From positions 21,432,501 through 21,496,500 of the forward strand of contig NC_058496.1 in assembly GCF_020382885.2 (NCBI RefSeq): a stretch of 64,000 bases of DNA, written 5' to 3'. Origin of the DNA: Scatophagus argus. Lineage: Eukaryota > Chordata > Actinopteri > Scatophagidae. Position 1 is the first letter of the stretch, and each line of letters opens with the position of its first letter. This document shows, piece by piece, positions 37,501 through 50,700 of the stretch. The notes beneath the pieces were generated by a model, which was given only the letters and a program-made list of their open reading frames with translations, did not search any database and had not been told where the DNA came from. A program made the translations under genes and the position numbers.

Positions 37501-40434
37501 GCGCAGCCCATTAAGTTGGTCTTGAAATTATGTAATTTAATCTGCTTAACGGCTACGGTAAAAGAACTTACAGCCTTATCTGGAGTGTTGAGGTAAAGAT
37601 CTACAATGTAGCGGATACGTTTCTGCAGCATAACTTCCTGGTCATCTGGGTACATGAGGCGCATAAACTCTGGGTTTTCCAAGATGTCCAGTAGCAGCTG
37701 GGCAATTCCCGCCTGGTTCTCCTTGGCTGCCACGTGCATTACATTGTACCGGCAGCCCTCCTGAACAAAACAGTGGAACAACAATATGGATCAGGACATA
37801 ATCCCCTTTAATCTCCTTAAGGTGCTTTACGTTGACCAAAGACAGCATCTGACCTCAACATCAGATGCTGAAGTTAATGATTTATCATCCAACATTTATT
37901 TAAGGCATAGGAAAACTATAGCTGGTCTTTTCAACACAGTAGCATCAAAACTGCATGTTTAAAATACCAAATTCTAAAAACTGATTTAATACTTTGAGAC
38001 TAATTAAACACACACACATGAACAAGGACTTTTCAACTAAAGACTGGCACTAATTGGAGAAGATATTTTTATATCAACAAGTGAAAAAGTTCCAAATAAG
38101 ACCATAAATCTCTATTAATAACAAAACGTTTTCACAGAGTTTAAGTAACCCCAACACTACTAATACTACAAGCTCAGACAATACTGCCTCTTAATTTGAA
38201 TACAAGTTTTATTTGTCCTATATTTAGGAAACTGGTTCAGAAAGTTGCAAGAAACAGACAACCTGACAATGAATACACCACGAAATCAACTTGTCCTCAC
38301 CTGCACAATAGTGGGGTTATCACCTGAGCCAATGAGATAGCGTGGGTTGTTCCACACCAGTTCACTGAAGGCCATCTCGTCGCCCTTCTCCGCAGCTTTC
38401 CTCAGTTTGGCAGTCAGATCCTGGGTGCGTGGGCTCTTGAAACTGTTGGCCCGCTCCCGGTTGGTGGTATCAACCTCCATGTTGTCTAGTGTGGAGAGGG
38501 AGAAGAGAGCAAAGGTGAAGGAAAGGCACAGGCTTTCAAAAGCTCCAAATATTGTTCAAGGCTGGTATGCCCTGTGAAGCTGTTTGTTCTTCTGTTTGGG
38601 TCATTTGATATCTGAAATACTACCAAGCTGAAAAACCTAATAATCCATCCCACCATTATACTGACAAAATAATGACAATTACCACTTAAATTAAACTGCC
38701 AAAAAGGTCAGAAGAAATTATGCAGGTTATACAGAGAGCACTATATTGACAGGAAACAATTCACTTTAGTTTTAACCATGTAGCCCTCTAATGTGTATGT
38801 TTCAGTGAATGCCTTCTAACACTTCCCAAAAGATGAGAGTGCTACTCCTTGATGAAACTTATACAGGACTTAACACAAAAAAAATATCTAACAGAGGACA
38901 CTGATTAAGGCCCTCTTTACAGAGAGGTCTCACACACTTTATCGACTTACCTTTACTAATGACCAGGCCTGGTTTCACAGGAGATACACAAGGTGTAGAT
39001 TTGTTTGGGGAGGGGAAATAATCACAGATCCCCTTAGCAAACTTCTCAGCATCTTCACGGTTGGGAAAGGCTTTGAAACGGGCTCCCTTCATCGTCTTTA
39101 CAGCTTGAAGGGCATCTTTCTTATCTGTGTACACATGTGCTTTCTCTACAAAAAAAATACAACCACACAATGTCAGTTGCAATAAAGGCCTGACAAATTA
39201 ATATTACCGGCATTGACTTCTGAGATATCTTAAGATTAATGCAGAACAATATTTTATTTTAGAGCGGTCAGGCAGTTCTCCTGCCCTGCTGTTTACCACA
39301 AGAAAGAACAAATGTTTGCATCTACTTTAACAAATGTGGATGTCAGACTACATTAGCGTCTGGTTTCTGTATTTGTTAAGGAGTAACAAATACAGAAAGT
39401 GGGTGACACGTGAATCATGAATAAACAAACAAGCAACATGATAATCGTTTTAAGGTGGACTTTAACCTCAGACCCGTACAGAGTCAAAAATTAAAGTCAT
39501 CAAAGAAATAACACTCACAGGTGCTGTTTCATTTCTTAGACTGAGACAATAAGAAATAATGAAGAGTGTTACTTTTAATTAATTACTCTTGTTGTTGTTA
39601 CTGTTTACTGATTGTATACATGTTTGGACCGGATCCCAAGAAAATTTTATTCACCCACCTCACTGAGTTATCAATAAAAAGTGGTGAACTGAACAGTGGT
39701 ACTCTGTGGACATTTTCCAATTTAAAACTGCTTTTTCATATTCAATTGCTTTACTAGCTTTTTATGTTTAGAGTGATGATCAATATATTGTCATTTCTTC
39801 TCTCACTGAATAAATTCAGTGTGAAATTATGCCGGATTTCCAACTCCATATGAGGTCATGCACACTCATTCAGAAACTTTCTTGCAATTTCCAAATTCCA
39901 AACCACAAGGTAACAAAGTGAGTCTCTCTTACCATTTCTAGCCAAAACATCATCCCACAGGGGACATACTCCATAATAAAAGGTTGGAGACACTTGTGCT
40001 GGCTTTGATGGGGTATCTGTTCTGTACAGAGAGTTACTGCCTTCAGCAGAGCTGTTTGAGGTTGTCTTTACTGAGATCTCCTCTTCCTCTGGTGGGTTGA
40101 GACCCATACCATAGCCAAAATCCAAATCTTCACTGGCAGTCTCAGTGGGGTTGCTGCTTGATGCAGCAGAGATGGGTGCAACTCCTAAGGTGGCACATGA
40201 CACAGGTTTGACATGATCTGCAACAGAGGTTGCACTACCAGAGACGCCTGCTGAGGAGCTGTTGTCCGGCTCAGGGGCGCTGCTCTCTGTCCCGGCTAGG
40301 ACTCGGGCTAACTTCCTCTCAAAGGTGGCTCGGGTGGTAGCTGTGATAGGGCCGCACTTGACATCTGCTCGAGCAAACTCCTCGCGCAGTTCATCAGCGC
40401 TGAGCCCCCTCAGCCTGCTCAGAACCGCCTCCAT
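31527..40434 (-). CDS. ankle2: Ankle2 (LEM4), LEM and ankyrin-repeat protein, complete
   Basis: Twelve coding exons in transcript order: 40434-39933, 39145-38951, 38485-38301, 37760-37572, 37460-37338, 36914-36851, 36344-36169, 36046-35943, 35445-35255, 34961-34100, 33530-33399 and 31713-31527. They total 2,910 nt, 969 aa (human 938). ANKLE2 is a LEM-domain protein of the ER and nuclear envelope that helps reassemble the envelope after mitosis by controlling BAF phosphorylation through VRK1 and PP2A. Visible: LEM domain (about 1-46, [19 protein letters not shown]); [15 protein letters not shown]; a small domain starting [13 protein letters not shown] (about 172-210) that resembles the viroplasmin/RNase H N-terminal fold; ankyrin repeats (about 290-400, with [14 protein letters not shown] and [11 protein letters not shown]); the PLLRA and AFAGPLSP segments; and [16 protein letters not shown]. 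Coding exon 10 is long (862 nt) and rich in Ser and Glu. Intron 7 needs a GC donor. The start ATG has an in-frame stop 6 bases upstream, so the human N-terminal membrane segment is absent from this model. Confidence 0.96.
32950..33060 (+). mobile_element. LINE reverse-transcriptase fragment
   Basis: One open stretch of 37 codons reads in part [20 protein letters not shown] followed by T.EFVVDY. This is the segment after the catalytic DD box in fish non-LTR reverse transcriptases, where a 'W...NNL.LN..KTKE.IVDYR' pattern is usual. No flanking RT motifs are readable, so it is a short dead fragment. It lies in ankle2 intron 11, antisense to the gene. Confidence 0.75.
33122..33162. repeat. Perfect 19-bp inverted repeat, 3-nt loop
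   Basis: The arm at 33,122-33,140 (cttcacatgcttgatcagt) is the exact reverse complement of 33,144-33,162; the loop is only aaa. It lies in ankle2 intron 11, about 60 bp after the LINE fragment. The stem is perfect and the loop minimal, unlike animal miRNA precursors, which are longer and imperfect. Confidence 0.95.
36047..36168 (-). other. ankle2: GC-AG intron 7 of ankle2
   Basis: Coding exon 7 ends ...CCT TCT AAA and the intron begins GCAAGTTC. The next exon begins GCA GAT GAT after TTGTAG. Joining at AAA|GCA gives SPSK-ADDF, matching human SPAK-AEDF. The nearby GT, three bases further, would shift the frame into a stop. Confidence 0.85.
39364..39398. repeat. Perfect 15-bp inverted repeat, 5-nt loop
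   Basis: The arm at 39,364-39,378 (tttctgtatttgtta) is the exact reverse complement of 39,384-39,398; the loop is aggag. It lies in ankle2 intron 1. Confidence 0.93.
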
Positions 40435-41392
40435 GCTTCAGCTCCCTACAACGCACCACACAAAACACTTCAGTAATTATGACCATCAGTCAACCACCAT
40501 GTAGGGAAATGTGATACTCAACATTAGTCTATCTTTAGGGTTTCTATGTTACTAAATATCAAGGATCACAAAACACATTTTTGTTGTCTCAATTAATACT
40601 TCAACACAGACATAGGTATTAAGACGGATTAAACAATTAAACATGACAGTTCCAGGTAGATATTTGATACCATCTATCGTGTCAACATCCTTGTTTTGAT
40701 GGGGTTTTTTTTTTAATTCCCCATACATACAGCTCCACTACAAGTATTTACACATAACAGCCATAAATTCAGAAAAACATTCTTTTTTTACTATTTTAAA
40801 CGGTCTAAATACATACATTTAATTAGTTTGGTATTGTACACTAGATTGGCCAACACAAATTAAATGTTAACACATGTACCAAGACACTGGTTAAGCTCTG
40901 AAATAAATGAGAAAGTGAGTTTAGTAGGTTTTAACCTTACACTCTATTCTCAAAAATTAGCAATCCAACAAGCCTGAAATTGTATGTACGTACATATATC
41001 ACATATCATGCATCCTTTTCATACGACAAAAAGCTGACAATCATCGTAATAACACAAACTGACTTCCCAACAAGTAAACCCTTGTCCTTCAGTGTCAAGT
41101 ATTTCCAGGCAGGCTGCACAAATCTATCAGATGGGTCGTGGGTACTCAACAGTTACAAAGCGTCTTACAAATACTAGTCCCTGTAATATTTAAACGCATC
41201 ACATTATATCTTTTACGAACCAAATACACTAATGTGGGACTAGCATCAGCTAGCTAGCTAGCTAAACAGCAAGTCAGCTTTAGCAGCCGGGGAGTGTGCC
41301 TGACAAAGCTAGCATGAGGGAAAGTGCTCAGATGAAAATCTAAACTGACACAGTAAAGGACGCAATAGGGGCTGGAATATTAACGATTACGA

Positions 41393-41765
41393 ACTCACAG
41401 AAAACTGGATAAATTATAATCATATTCGTCGGTTCATTCGCATGCTGTCACGCCCAAGTATGTCATTCGAGGTGGGTTTTCAGGCTGTAACGTAACAAAT
41501 TTGATACGTCTTCGTGGTGATGATGCCGATAAAAATCAAAGTGTACGTGATGACATCTAGTAACAAATGTGCACCTATACTTACCAAGGAACATTTTTAT
41601 TTAATACACGCAGAGATATACAAAATCGTTGTTAGTTTTGCACAGATAAACTGTTGGATAGACACAAAGCTGGAGACAGTCTGGAATAGTCTTATTGTTT
41701 ACAACACATTCTGCGCATGCGCTGTTTCAAGGGAGGGCGCGTGCTGCGTTTCCGGCCTGTGGGAA
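41393..41765 (-). promoter_or_regulatory. ankle2: Candidate ankle2 promoter and 5' UTR exon
   Basis: A donor-like CT|GTGAGT at 41,399/41,398 (minus) could end a non-coding first exon that joins the acceptor GTAG|GGAGCTG just before the ankle2 ATG (exon start about 40,445). About 310 bp upstream lies a perfect NRF1-type palindrome (tgcgcatgcgc, 41,712-41,722), then an ETS-like tttccggc (about 41,750). Both are typical of CpG-type housekeeping promoters. A competing donor, GCG|GTGAGA at 42,914/42,913 in a locally GC-rich patch, could mark another first exon. Which is used cannot be decided here. Confidence 0.45.
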
Positions 41766-43499
41766 AACTCCATTGCACACCTCCAAAGGGTGACAGGCGG
41801 CTAACAATGTAAATTCCTACTTTTCTCCAAAACACTGAGCAGCAATTTTATGATTTGCAAGACACCTTACCACGTCGACAGGTGAGATTATAGTGAAAGA
41901 CGTCCCTGCTGAACCCCCTCTGCATTATTATGCATTTTTTGGATCATGGCCATTTATTTTCGGAAATTACAAAATTCTCATGAAACACTTAAGATGACTT
42001 GCTGATGCTTGTGGCTAAACAAATTATGGACCTTGTTGTATTATTATGAAATTACAATATCAAATTACTTACTAACATTCGCTATTAAAAATACATACCA
42101 CAAAAAAGCAGCTCATCCGATCAGATCAGATGGAGTTCGTGTTCAATTAACGTTCAGCTACATCGAAGTGTTGTGTGCCTTGTCATGACGATTTTATTTT
42201 CAGAAAGTGGTCTATGATAATAAAAAAAACAAAAACAAAAACAGAAGGTGTCTTAAAATTGTACTTCTCTTACTTGATCGTACGCTCCCTAAGTTCTGAG
42301 TGTAGCATCATGTTTTCATATTGGAGATGTGACTAATTAAGAAAACGATAACCTAACAACCTCATGTCTATTTTTTCTGGCTAACAACACGCTGACCTGT
42401 TTAAATTAAATAAAAATGGCGAACTGCTTAAAATATAATGCTGGAATGAACACCATGCTAAAGAACATTCGTGTTAGCACACTCCTATGCATACAGGCCA
42501 ACTTGGTCAGGCAAGCCAACAGCAAAACATAACGATTCTCAAGGTATTCTTACCAGATCCGCACGACACATGTGGTGCCTACTGTATATGGACCAGTGTT
42601 CGTTCAATGTGGACGGGGGGATATTATACTAACCTCGACTACACGGCCAGTAGCTAGAAACTGAGTTAGACGAGCTTGCTATCAGTCATTAGCCACTTAG
42701 CAAAGAGAGAAGCTAATCAATCACACCACCGATTAGCAATATCATGCGTCAATATGTAGGAATATTTTTTCCTAAACCTACATGTAACAATAAAAAATGT
42801 ACCCTATTTAACCACAGCGTACTGTCAGTAGACACTGTAATAATTTAAATAATTCCATGTCCACCTCCTCCTCTCTCGCCGGCTACTGTTGCTGTTGCTA
42901 GGTGTCTTCTCACCGCGACGGTTTCAAAATGCAGAGAACGAGGACCCGGTTTGGTCTAACACAGTGCCTGAACAAAAAAAACGACTTAAACGTGGCCAAA
43001 TAAAGCAGAAGGTGAAACATATTCGTGAAATCTTCGTGGTGCAGACAATATTCTCTGAATGACACTCCAGTGACAGATGAATAGTGCAATTTTATGATAA
43101 ATACAATCACATCTCCCAACACAAATGTTAGAACACAGGAATGAATCAATTCCAATCTTTGAAAAAAAAAAAAAGCAGATACAGCAAGGGTTATGCATTG
43201 AACGCAGGAGCCCTAGCAAGTGTTATTACATACTACCTAACGTTACAGCAAATGAAAGGTAGTTTCTAAGATACAGTCCAAAATATTTTCTCAGTCCAGT
43301 ATACCAATATATTTGTTATTTGCTTTAATAGGCATTCTCCTCAAACTATATACTGTCCCTTTGGAAATTCATAAGCATACAACAATGTTCAAAAAAGCTT
43401 TTTAGTGTGGGAATGAATACCAACACAGAAGCTGCAATAAAAGGTACTGTACCAATCCAATGGCCCTTCTGCACTGAATGTTTAGTGCAGGTGTACCAG

Positions 43500-44781
43500 A
43501 ATTACGATCACTTTTTATTTATGGTTTGTATCAGATATCTTGCATTTCTTTCTTTTTTTACACTATTAAACAATCATACAAAAAGTGTAATTATATATTA
43601 ACCTCTGGAAACAATGAACTTATTCCCTTACCCATGAAACAGCCATAAAACAAGTATAACATATTCTTAGGGGGTTGTCATTTTTTGTAAATACAGTATG
43701 TACCAAATGTAACAGAAAATGAATCAGTCTAAATGCAACTGCAGTTAGACCATTTCTGCTTAATTGTACAACTTACAACTTCTGTCAGTTAAGCTTTGAT
43801 TATCTAGTGTGCAATGTCAGTTGATGCGATCCACTTATTTCACAATAAATCATCCTTAAGTAAGGATTTGCACACATATACAATTAAACATATTACATCT
43901 TGCACCCTATGCACAAATACGCTCATTCAAAACAACTTAGTCCTTTTCAACATATTAGAGATTGCTTAAGGCTTTTTTGGGTACAGATTACTGCAGTCCA
44001 TGCTAGACAAAACACCTCCATACATAACTGAGATTAATGTTTTTAGAGTTTAAGAACCCAAAGTGATATGGTTACAACATATGTAAGTAACACTGCATTT
44101 GAACAAGAGGCAATACAAAAAAACTGACCACAATTGTGCATGACTTTTAGTTTCATGAAAAGGAGTGATGAGTTTTTATCAACATCTGCCTAGAAACCAT
44201 CTGGATGTGTAACTATGTCAGTTGAATAATAGGTGAGCAATTTCACTCAGACACAGGCACAAAGAAATGGAAGAACAGTTCATAGCCAGTCTCATGGTTT
44301 GTTTTAGTCACCAAGAACACTTTCTCAAATAATGTCAGCCATCATGAAGCAATATCAAAGCCACTGATTTTATATTACGAGGAGGATGTTGACTAAATAC
44401 CTTTTACTGAGGAAAACTGCTGACTCAACAAGGGAAAACTGGCCCAACAGATCAGTTCAACAACTAGACCACTATCTATGACAACAAAACTGAAAATGGG
44501 GATTTCTTTTTGAAAGGCTGTCAGATAAGTTGTAATTCTTTAACTCCAAATAAATAAATGTGAAAATAGCATAACAAAAATATAAACAACAGTCAAATAA
44601 AGAGGAAAGAATAAAGCTATGGTATATAAAGTATTACTCTGCGAAAGCACCTCTGTGCTGATGGGAGAATGCCAAATGTTGGCAGCAATTGTTAAGAAAA
44701 GAGAAAGGGAATAAGGGGCTAAAAGTGCCTTTGTGGATAAAACTCCACTCTCCCTCTATTGGCCTGAGAAAAGTTCTTCTG
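43500..44781 (-). other. golga3: Probable golga3 3' UTR
   Basis: This AT-rich non-coding sequence follows the golga3 stop codon. A minus-strand AATAAA (TTTATT at 43,514-43,519) gives a likely 3' end near 43,495 and a UTR of about 1.3 kb. The remaining 0.5-2 kb up to the candidate ankle2 promoters holds no gene that I can recognise. Confidence 0.5.
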
Positions 44782-47700
44782 TTATGATTGCTGCTGTTCT
44801 GCTTCACTATTATTTTCCACCACCGTGTTGTTTCGCGACGTTGATGTTTCGGAGATGTTGTTTTGAAGCCCCAGTTGAGCCAGTTCCTCCTCTGTGTTTG
44901 TCCATGAGCTCATTGACTCATGTACTGTTACTGTGTGTTCCTCCATCTGCTTCTGGAGGCTGTCCATTTCCTCTCTGAGGAGAAGAAAAAAAAATTACAT
45001 GTATTCTTGTTTTTTAGATAGATGCTCAGCATGACGCAATAGAAAGCTTCATGGGGGCATGATGGTAATGTTAACCATGTCGGTGGGTAGAATATGAGCC
45101 TTACTTGAGCTGCCGTAGACAGTTGTGCAGGTTGTTGAGAGGCTCCTTGTTGACAGAAGTTGATGGTTTCAGCAACTCATCCAACAGGGAGGCAGGCACT
45201 GGGCAGTCTGGAATCTTAACTGGCGTCACTGGGTTGGACGGGTTCCCCTCACTCTTCAGTTCCATGCGCTGCCACACCCACAAAACCATCATTATAACAT
45301 AGCATGAATTTAGTCATTTATCTTCAGCAGGTACTACACAGCATGTAAAAGCCACTCTGTACTCCCTGCTGTCCATGTGAAAATGAAAAAAACATACTGA
45401 CTGATTTTTGGTTACAATAATATATTTTGGTTTTGTTTGTTTATAATAGCCAATATTTTTGGTAATGTCAAATCAATATATCAGAAGACAATGTAAGTGC
45501 AACTCAACACAAAAGCTTGACAACCACGAGTAGACCAAGGTTATAGGCTGATACTGGCTTATTAAATCATATTGGAGTAAATGATGACAAATAAGCAAAT
45601 ACTATTTTACATTCAGTGGTTTCCCCAAAACTTAACAAGTGGCATGTCTGGAAAGCTTGTGGGAAAAGTAGTAAAAACTGTAACAGTACAGGACAACCTT
45701 TCACAGAGAAAAACAATGCACTTTACCTTCCTTAAACGACTTTGTTTGAGGTCCTGTTTGAGTTGCTGGTTCTGCAGCAGAACCGTCTTCATGCTGTTCC
45801 TCAGCTCACCCACTTTGGCCTGCAGCATGAACTTGTCCTTCCTGGTGCTGCTCAGCTCCTCCTGCACCGACTCCAGCTCCACCTTGATGTTCTGAGACAG
45901 AGAATAATATTTGTTGGTTATAAACCCTTTGGGAAAAGGTAAGGTGACGGTAATAACATAAACACCGTGCAAAGATAACTACAGTGTTCACTTCATCTTT
46001 TGTCTATTCCAAGACACTAACTGTTTAGTGAAAGTAATTCCATACATTTATAAACATGGCAATTTACATCCAGTTAAGCAGCAGGTTACATAGAGTGTTG
46101 AGTCCATATTTTGCAGTAAAATGAATACTTGCCTGCAGAGCTCTCTGTAGGTTGTCCAGCTCCTTGTGGTGACACTGCTCCATCATCTCAATCTGCTGCT
46201 TCTGAGCCTCAATCTCCCTCTGCCTTTGCTCCAGCTCCCACTTCAGGTCCTCAACCTGAACAAGCGGTCATTATTAGACATCAGTGTCACTGAGACTTGT
46301 TATCAAATAAGAACAAGGGATGGGCTGAAACTGGTTTTAGAGAACTGGATCTCTAAAGCCTATGAAAACCAAGTTCATTATCAAAGAGTACATGGTAAAA
46401 CTGTTGTATTATAACCAGTTCAGGCTGAATATTATTCTAAATAATATCCATGACCGTGGCTTTAAATAATAATCAGTTAAACATTTTCACTTTTCCATCC
46501 TCATTCACAATTTTTACCTCTTGGTTAGTCAGGGGCTGTTTGGCCAGTTCCTCATCCAGTTGTTTCTGTAGGATCTGGAGCTGTGAATGGGCCTCAGCCA
46601 GCTCCTCTTGGAACCTGGAAACCTCATGAGCATGCTGCTCATCCTGAGCCCTGCAGAGTATATATAGACATATTCACTGATAAATGAGTCACAAGATATA
46701 CAACTACTGCAGATTTCACTATATTCTTCAGTTAGTCACACACACATACTGTAGTTTCTGCGATTCACTCTGCAGAGCTTTGACCAGTTCCTCTTTGGCC
46801 TGCAGGTCCTTCTTGATCTCCGACAGCTCCAGCATGGCTGCCCTGTAGTGCCGTCTGTTGTGGGCTGCTTCAGCCTTTGCTGCTGCCACCTAAAGGACAC
46901 ATGACATCATTACAACCCAAAAACATCCAAATGCACCAGGTCAAAAAACTGGGGACTTGATACAGATGCCTGTAACTATTCAGCTGTCTTACCTTTATAT
47001 TTTTGTGCCTTGTGCCATGCAAATAATCTCAACATAAACATTCAAATATATTTAAATGACAGACTTCTCATCATTTGAATTATTCGAAATTGCAGTTAGC
47101 CTTTCACTGTAAAAAGAAGGAGACCATACTGCATCCTGTTTTTCAGAGGCTCCTACCTGTTCTTTCAGGTCCTTGACTTTGCTTTTCTCTTTTTCCAAGG
47201 CAAGCTGTAGAGTCTGTACCACCTGCTTCATTTGCTGGTCCTCCTCCTCTTTACGCTTCAGAACAGCTTGAACCTGAAGAAAGGAAGAAAGGGAAAAATG
47301 TTCTGTTAAAAACCAACCAGATATTTTTCCATTGTGGCATACAGGTAACACAGGGGTAATCTAAAAATTAAATCAACATTAAAAAGGGAAACAACTGTTT
47401 CACCTGTAAGTTGAGCTGGACAAGATCTGCTTCCCTCTTAGCTAAGGCAGACTCCAAAATGTTGGAATGCTCCCGCAGTGTATTGTGAGACTGTGCCAAT
47501 CCAGCCAATTTCCCTTTTTCATGTTCCAGCTCAAGGGCTAGCTTCTTGTTGGCATCTTCTAACTTTCGAATCCGCTTCTTGAAGCATCGTGACTCTTGAA
47601 GCTGTGAAATCAATTTATGTCGTTGATACAAAACAGCATAGACGGATTCAGTGATTGCAGAATTGTAAATGAGCTGCTCATACAAGTTCTGTTTAAAAAC

Positions 47701-50700
47701 CGAATACATTGACAAAAACTGAAAAAAAAAGACCATCATTGTTCACCTCATCCTCGAGCTCCAAGACTTTCTCTTGGTACTCCTCCAGCTCTGTGGAGGT
47801 GAGGGTGATAACTTCCTGCAGCTCCTTCTCCAACATGGTCTTGCTGTTGGTCACAACCTGCAGCTCAGCCTGCAGCACCTTAATCTTCTCCTGGATGACA
47901 AATAAAATCACAATGTATTTTTATACACGCACATTCACAAAGAAATGACAAATGTCTTCATGATAAAGGAATATCAGTTGAGGACAAGGGTAGAGTTAAG
48001 GCTATCATATAAATCTATGGTTTAAACATGTTCTATCTGTGGATAAAAGCACTTTATACATTTTTTCGAAAAGCTTTTTGACTATACAAGTATTCCTCAG
48101 TCAAACTATTGGCCTCCTAATGCTTGTAGAGTGTATATAAACAGTCACACAGATAATCACACATATACTGTACTTACGTTTAGAACAGTACATAAATGGA
48201 AACACTGTACAATGCCCCACTGACTGGCTGTCTGATACAGTACCTGTAGGGCCTGACTGTTTCCCCCATCCGACACTTGTGCTTTGAGTTTGACCAGCTC
48301 TGCCTCAGCCGTCTCCTTGTCAGTCAGAGCCTCTTGGAGCCTCCTGCTGAGGATGCCCACAGCATTTTCATAGGCCTTGTGTTTGGCCTTCATCTCTTTC
48401 TGAGCACTGGTCAAATCTGTCCCCAGGCGCTTCATGCGCACCTTCTGCTCTGAGATTGCCCTGTTTGATGCACAGAAGAAATGAGTCCATGGAGAAATCA
48501 GGTTGTTCTGACAACAGTCCATAAACATAAAGACCATACATCTTTAAAATCACATTTAATTTACAGATATCGATAACACACAGAGTGTATATGGCGTGGA
48601 TGGAAGTAGTTTTCACACTACATACATACTGATTCATGTTTATGCAGAGATCAGGAATTATAAAAGCAATGTCCTCTATTTGTATTGATAAATATCACTT
48701 CACAAAGACATGCTTTACAGTCCAAGTCATCACTGTGGGAGTAACTCAATCTTTACAAACCCCAATGCTGCACATGACTCACTTTTTGGCTTCTCCCTCC
48801 ATTTGCTCCACCTGTTTCTTCAGGCTTTCGTTCTCTTCTGTCACTGCTGCTAGTTGGCTCTGATCAAACTGCAGAGCCTGAAGTGGCATGAAAAGCAAAA
48901 AGTAAACATTACAGCAGAACCGACACTAAAACAGCTCAATTACACCTGCTTATAAAACATTCAAAACATCAACATTTACTTCTAATGTTAAAGTACTTTG
49001 CAGGTAAATTTTGATTTGAATTAAAAGAAATACTGAAAACTACTGAAATTTTTAGCATTACCTGGATCTGGGTTTCTAGCTGATCCCGCTCCGTCTGAAT
49101 GGCTTGCAGATGTGCCTCCATGTTGCTCATCTGCTCCTGGACTCTCACTACCTCCTTCTGCAGCCGGGCCTGCTCCAGCTCTGCCTTCTGTTTCTCACCC
49201 TGAACGCCCAGCAGCTCGTGCTTCAGGTCCTTCACCTCCTCCAACAGACGCTTTTTGGTGGACTTGAGTTCACTGATCAACTGGTCTTTGGAGATGGCGT
49301 CCCGACGGTATGCTTCCACCATCACCTGGAAAGTCAATAACCCTGTGATTAACTAATGAGGTGAGTATTGTCTGCTTTTCAGGAGTGTAAGTAGTCTGGC
49401 TCATATCTGTCTTGACAGAGAGTAGACTAAAGTTTTTCATAAAATACTGAAGACACAGTGAAGGCTGTAACAACATTTGAATCCCACACCGCATCAACTC
49501 TAGGCTTGAGATCTTAAAGTAGGCCTATACTTGGAGAATTGTATTCCTGAATTCCTGTACACTTTAACAAGTAATTTATCAGTCAAACTACAATAACCCA
49601 CATATCATTCACACACTACATATTTACTTAAGATGCAGTGATGGGATACTTTAGTTTGTTGATAATGCAGCAAAATGTTTCTCCAGCCTCCAGCATTACA
49701 CTGGTTTGCTTTTCAGGGAAAGCAGTCCAGTACAATTTGATGGACTAAGATGAATGTTTCTGTATGAGTCTGAAGGGTCTACAAAAACTCAATTCTTGAA
49801 AGGGACTGAATACAATTCACATTTCTGTCATTCTGTCAATAGACTACACCCACTTTATGACAGCCTGTCAATGCAAAATGAGCGGCACCCACCACTACTC
49901 AATCCACTGAGGCATGTCAACCTGCACTCTTCTGAGGCGACAGCCATCTGGCTTTACAAAACATCCTCCCACAGCAGCATCAGCCTGAACCACATGGGGG
50001 ATTCCTGATAAGTGTTTTATAAATGTATACAAAGCCTACACAGTCTACATGTCTCATGTCTTCTACTAACTTTACACAGTAAGAAAGAAAGAAAATGGGA
50101 GAGACAGATAGAGCTGTACATGATCCCACATAGGAGCAAAAGAGGTAGCTTACCTTTTGCTGTTGGAACTGCTCCTTCAGTTTCTGAGCTTGCTTCTTCA
50201 GAGAACTATTTTCCTGTTGAAGGGTTTCAATCTGTAACAGAGCAAAGGCCCTTTGTAATTCAATACGTGAAGGTGGGGAGGCAATGAAAAAACAGAAGAA
50301 CATGGTACTTAAATTCTTGAAATTTTGTACAAAGTGATTAACTATAACATATCTACTTTAAAGGTGTTACTATAGAGGATGTGTAAATGTGTGATAGACA
50401 TAAGACTCTAGATAGGAATATAATGATGCTCATAAGGTATGTTGATATTTGATGTTAAGTTACTGGTAATGGTTTGATCATGTTTACAGTTATTTTTTCC
50501 ACTCTATTTGTTTCATTGGAGTTCATTTTTTGAGAATACCTGATTGGCTTTGACTTGGACTTCCTGTCTGAGCTGATCCAACACATCTGAAGCCACCAAA
50601 ACATCCTCTCCAAGTCGTTCAGCATTCTCATCAAGTTGACTTTTGTCAGCTCTTGCTGCCTGCAGTGCTACCTCCAGGACGATCTTCTCATTCTGCAGGT

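Noticed and set aside
41514..41804. 96-codon plus-strand frame near the ankle2 promoter
   Set aside because: No domain or signal; it overlaps the NRF1/ETS promoter-like patch and is probably a chance frame.
49104..49340. 78-codon leucine-rich plus-strand frame
   Set aside because: Antisense shadow of a golga3 coiled-coil exon; CAG/CTG-rich coiled-coil codons give Leu/Gln-rich frames on the other strand.
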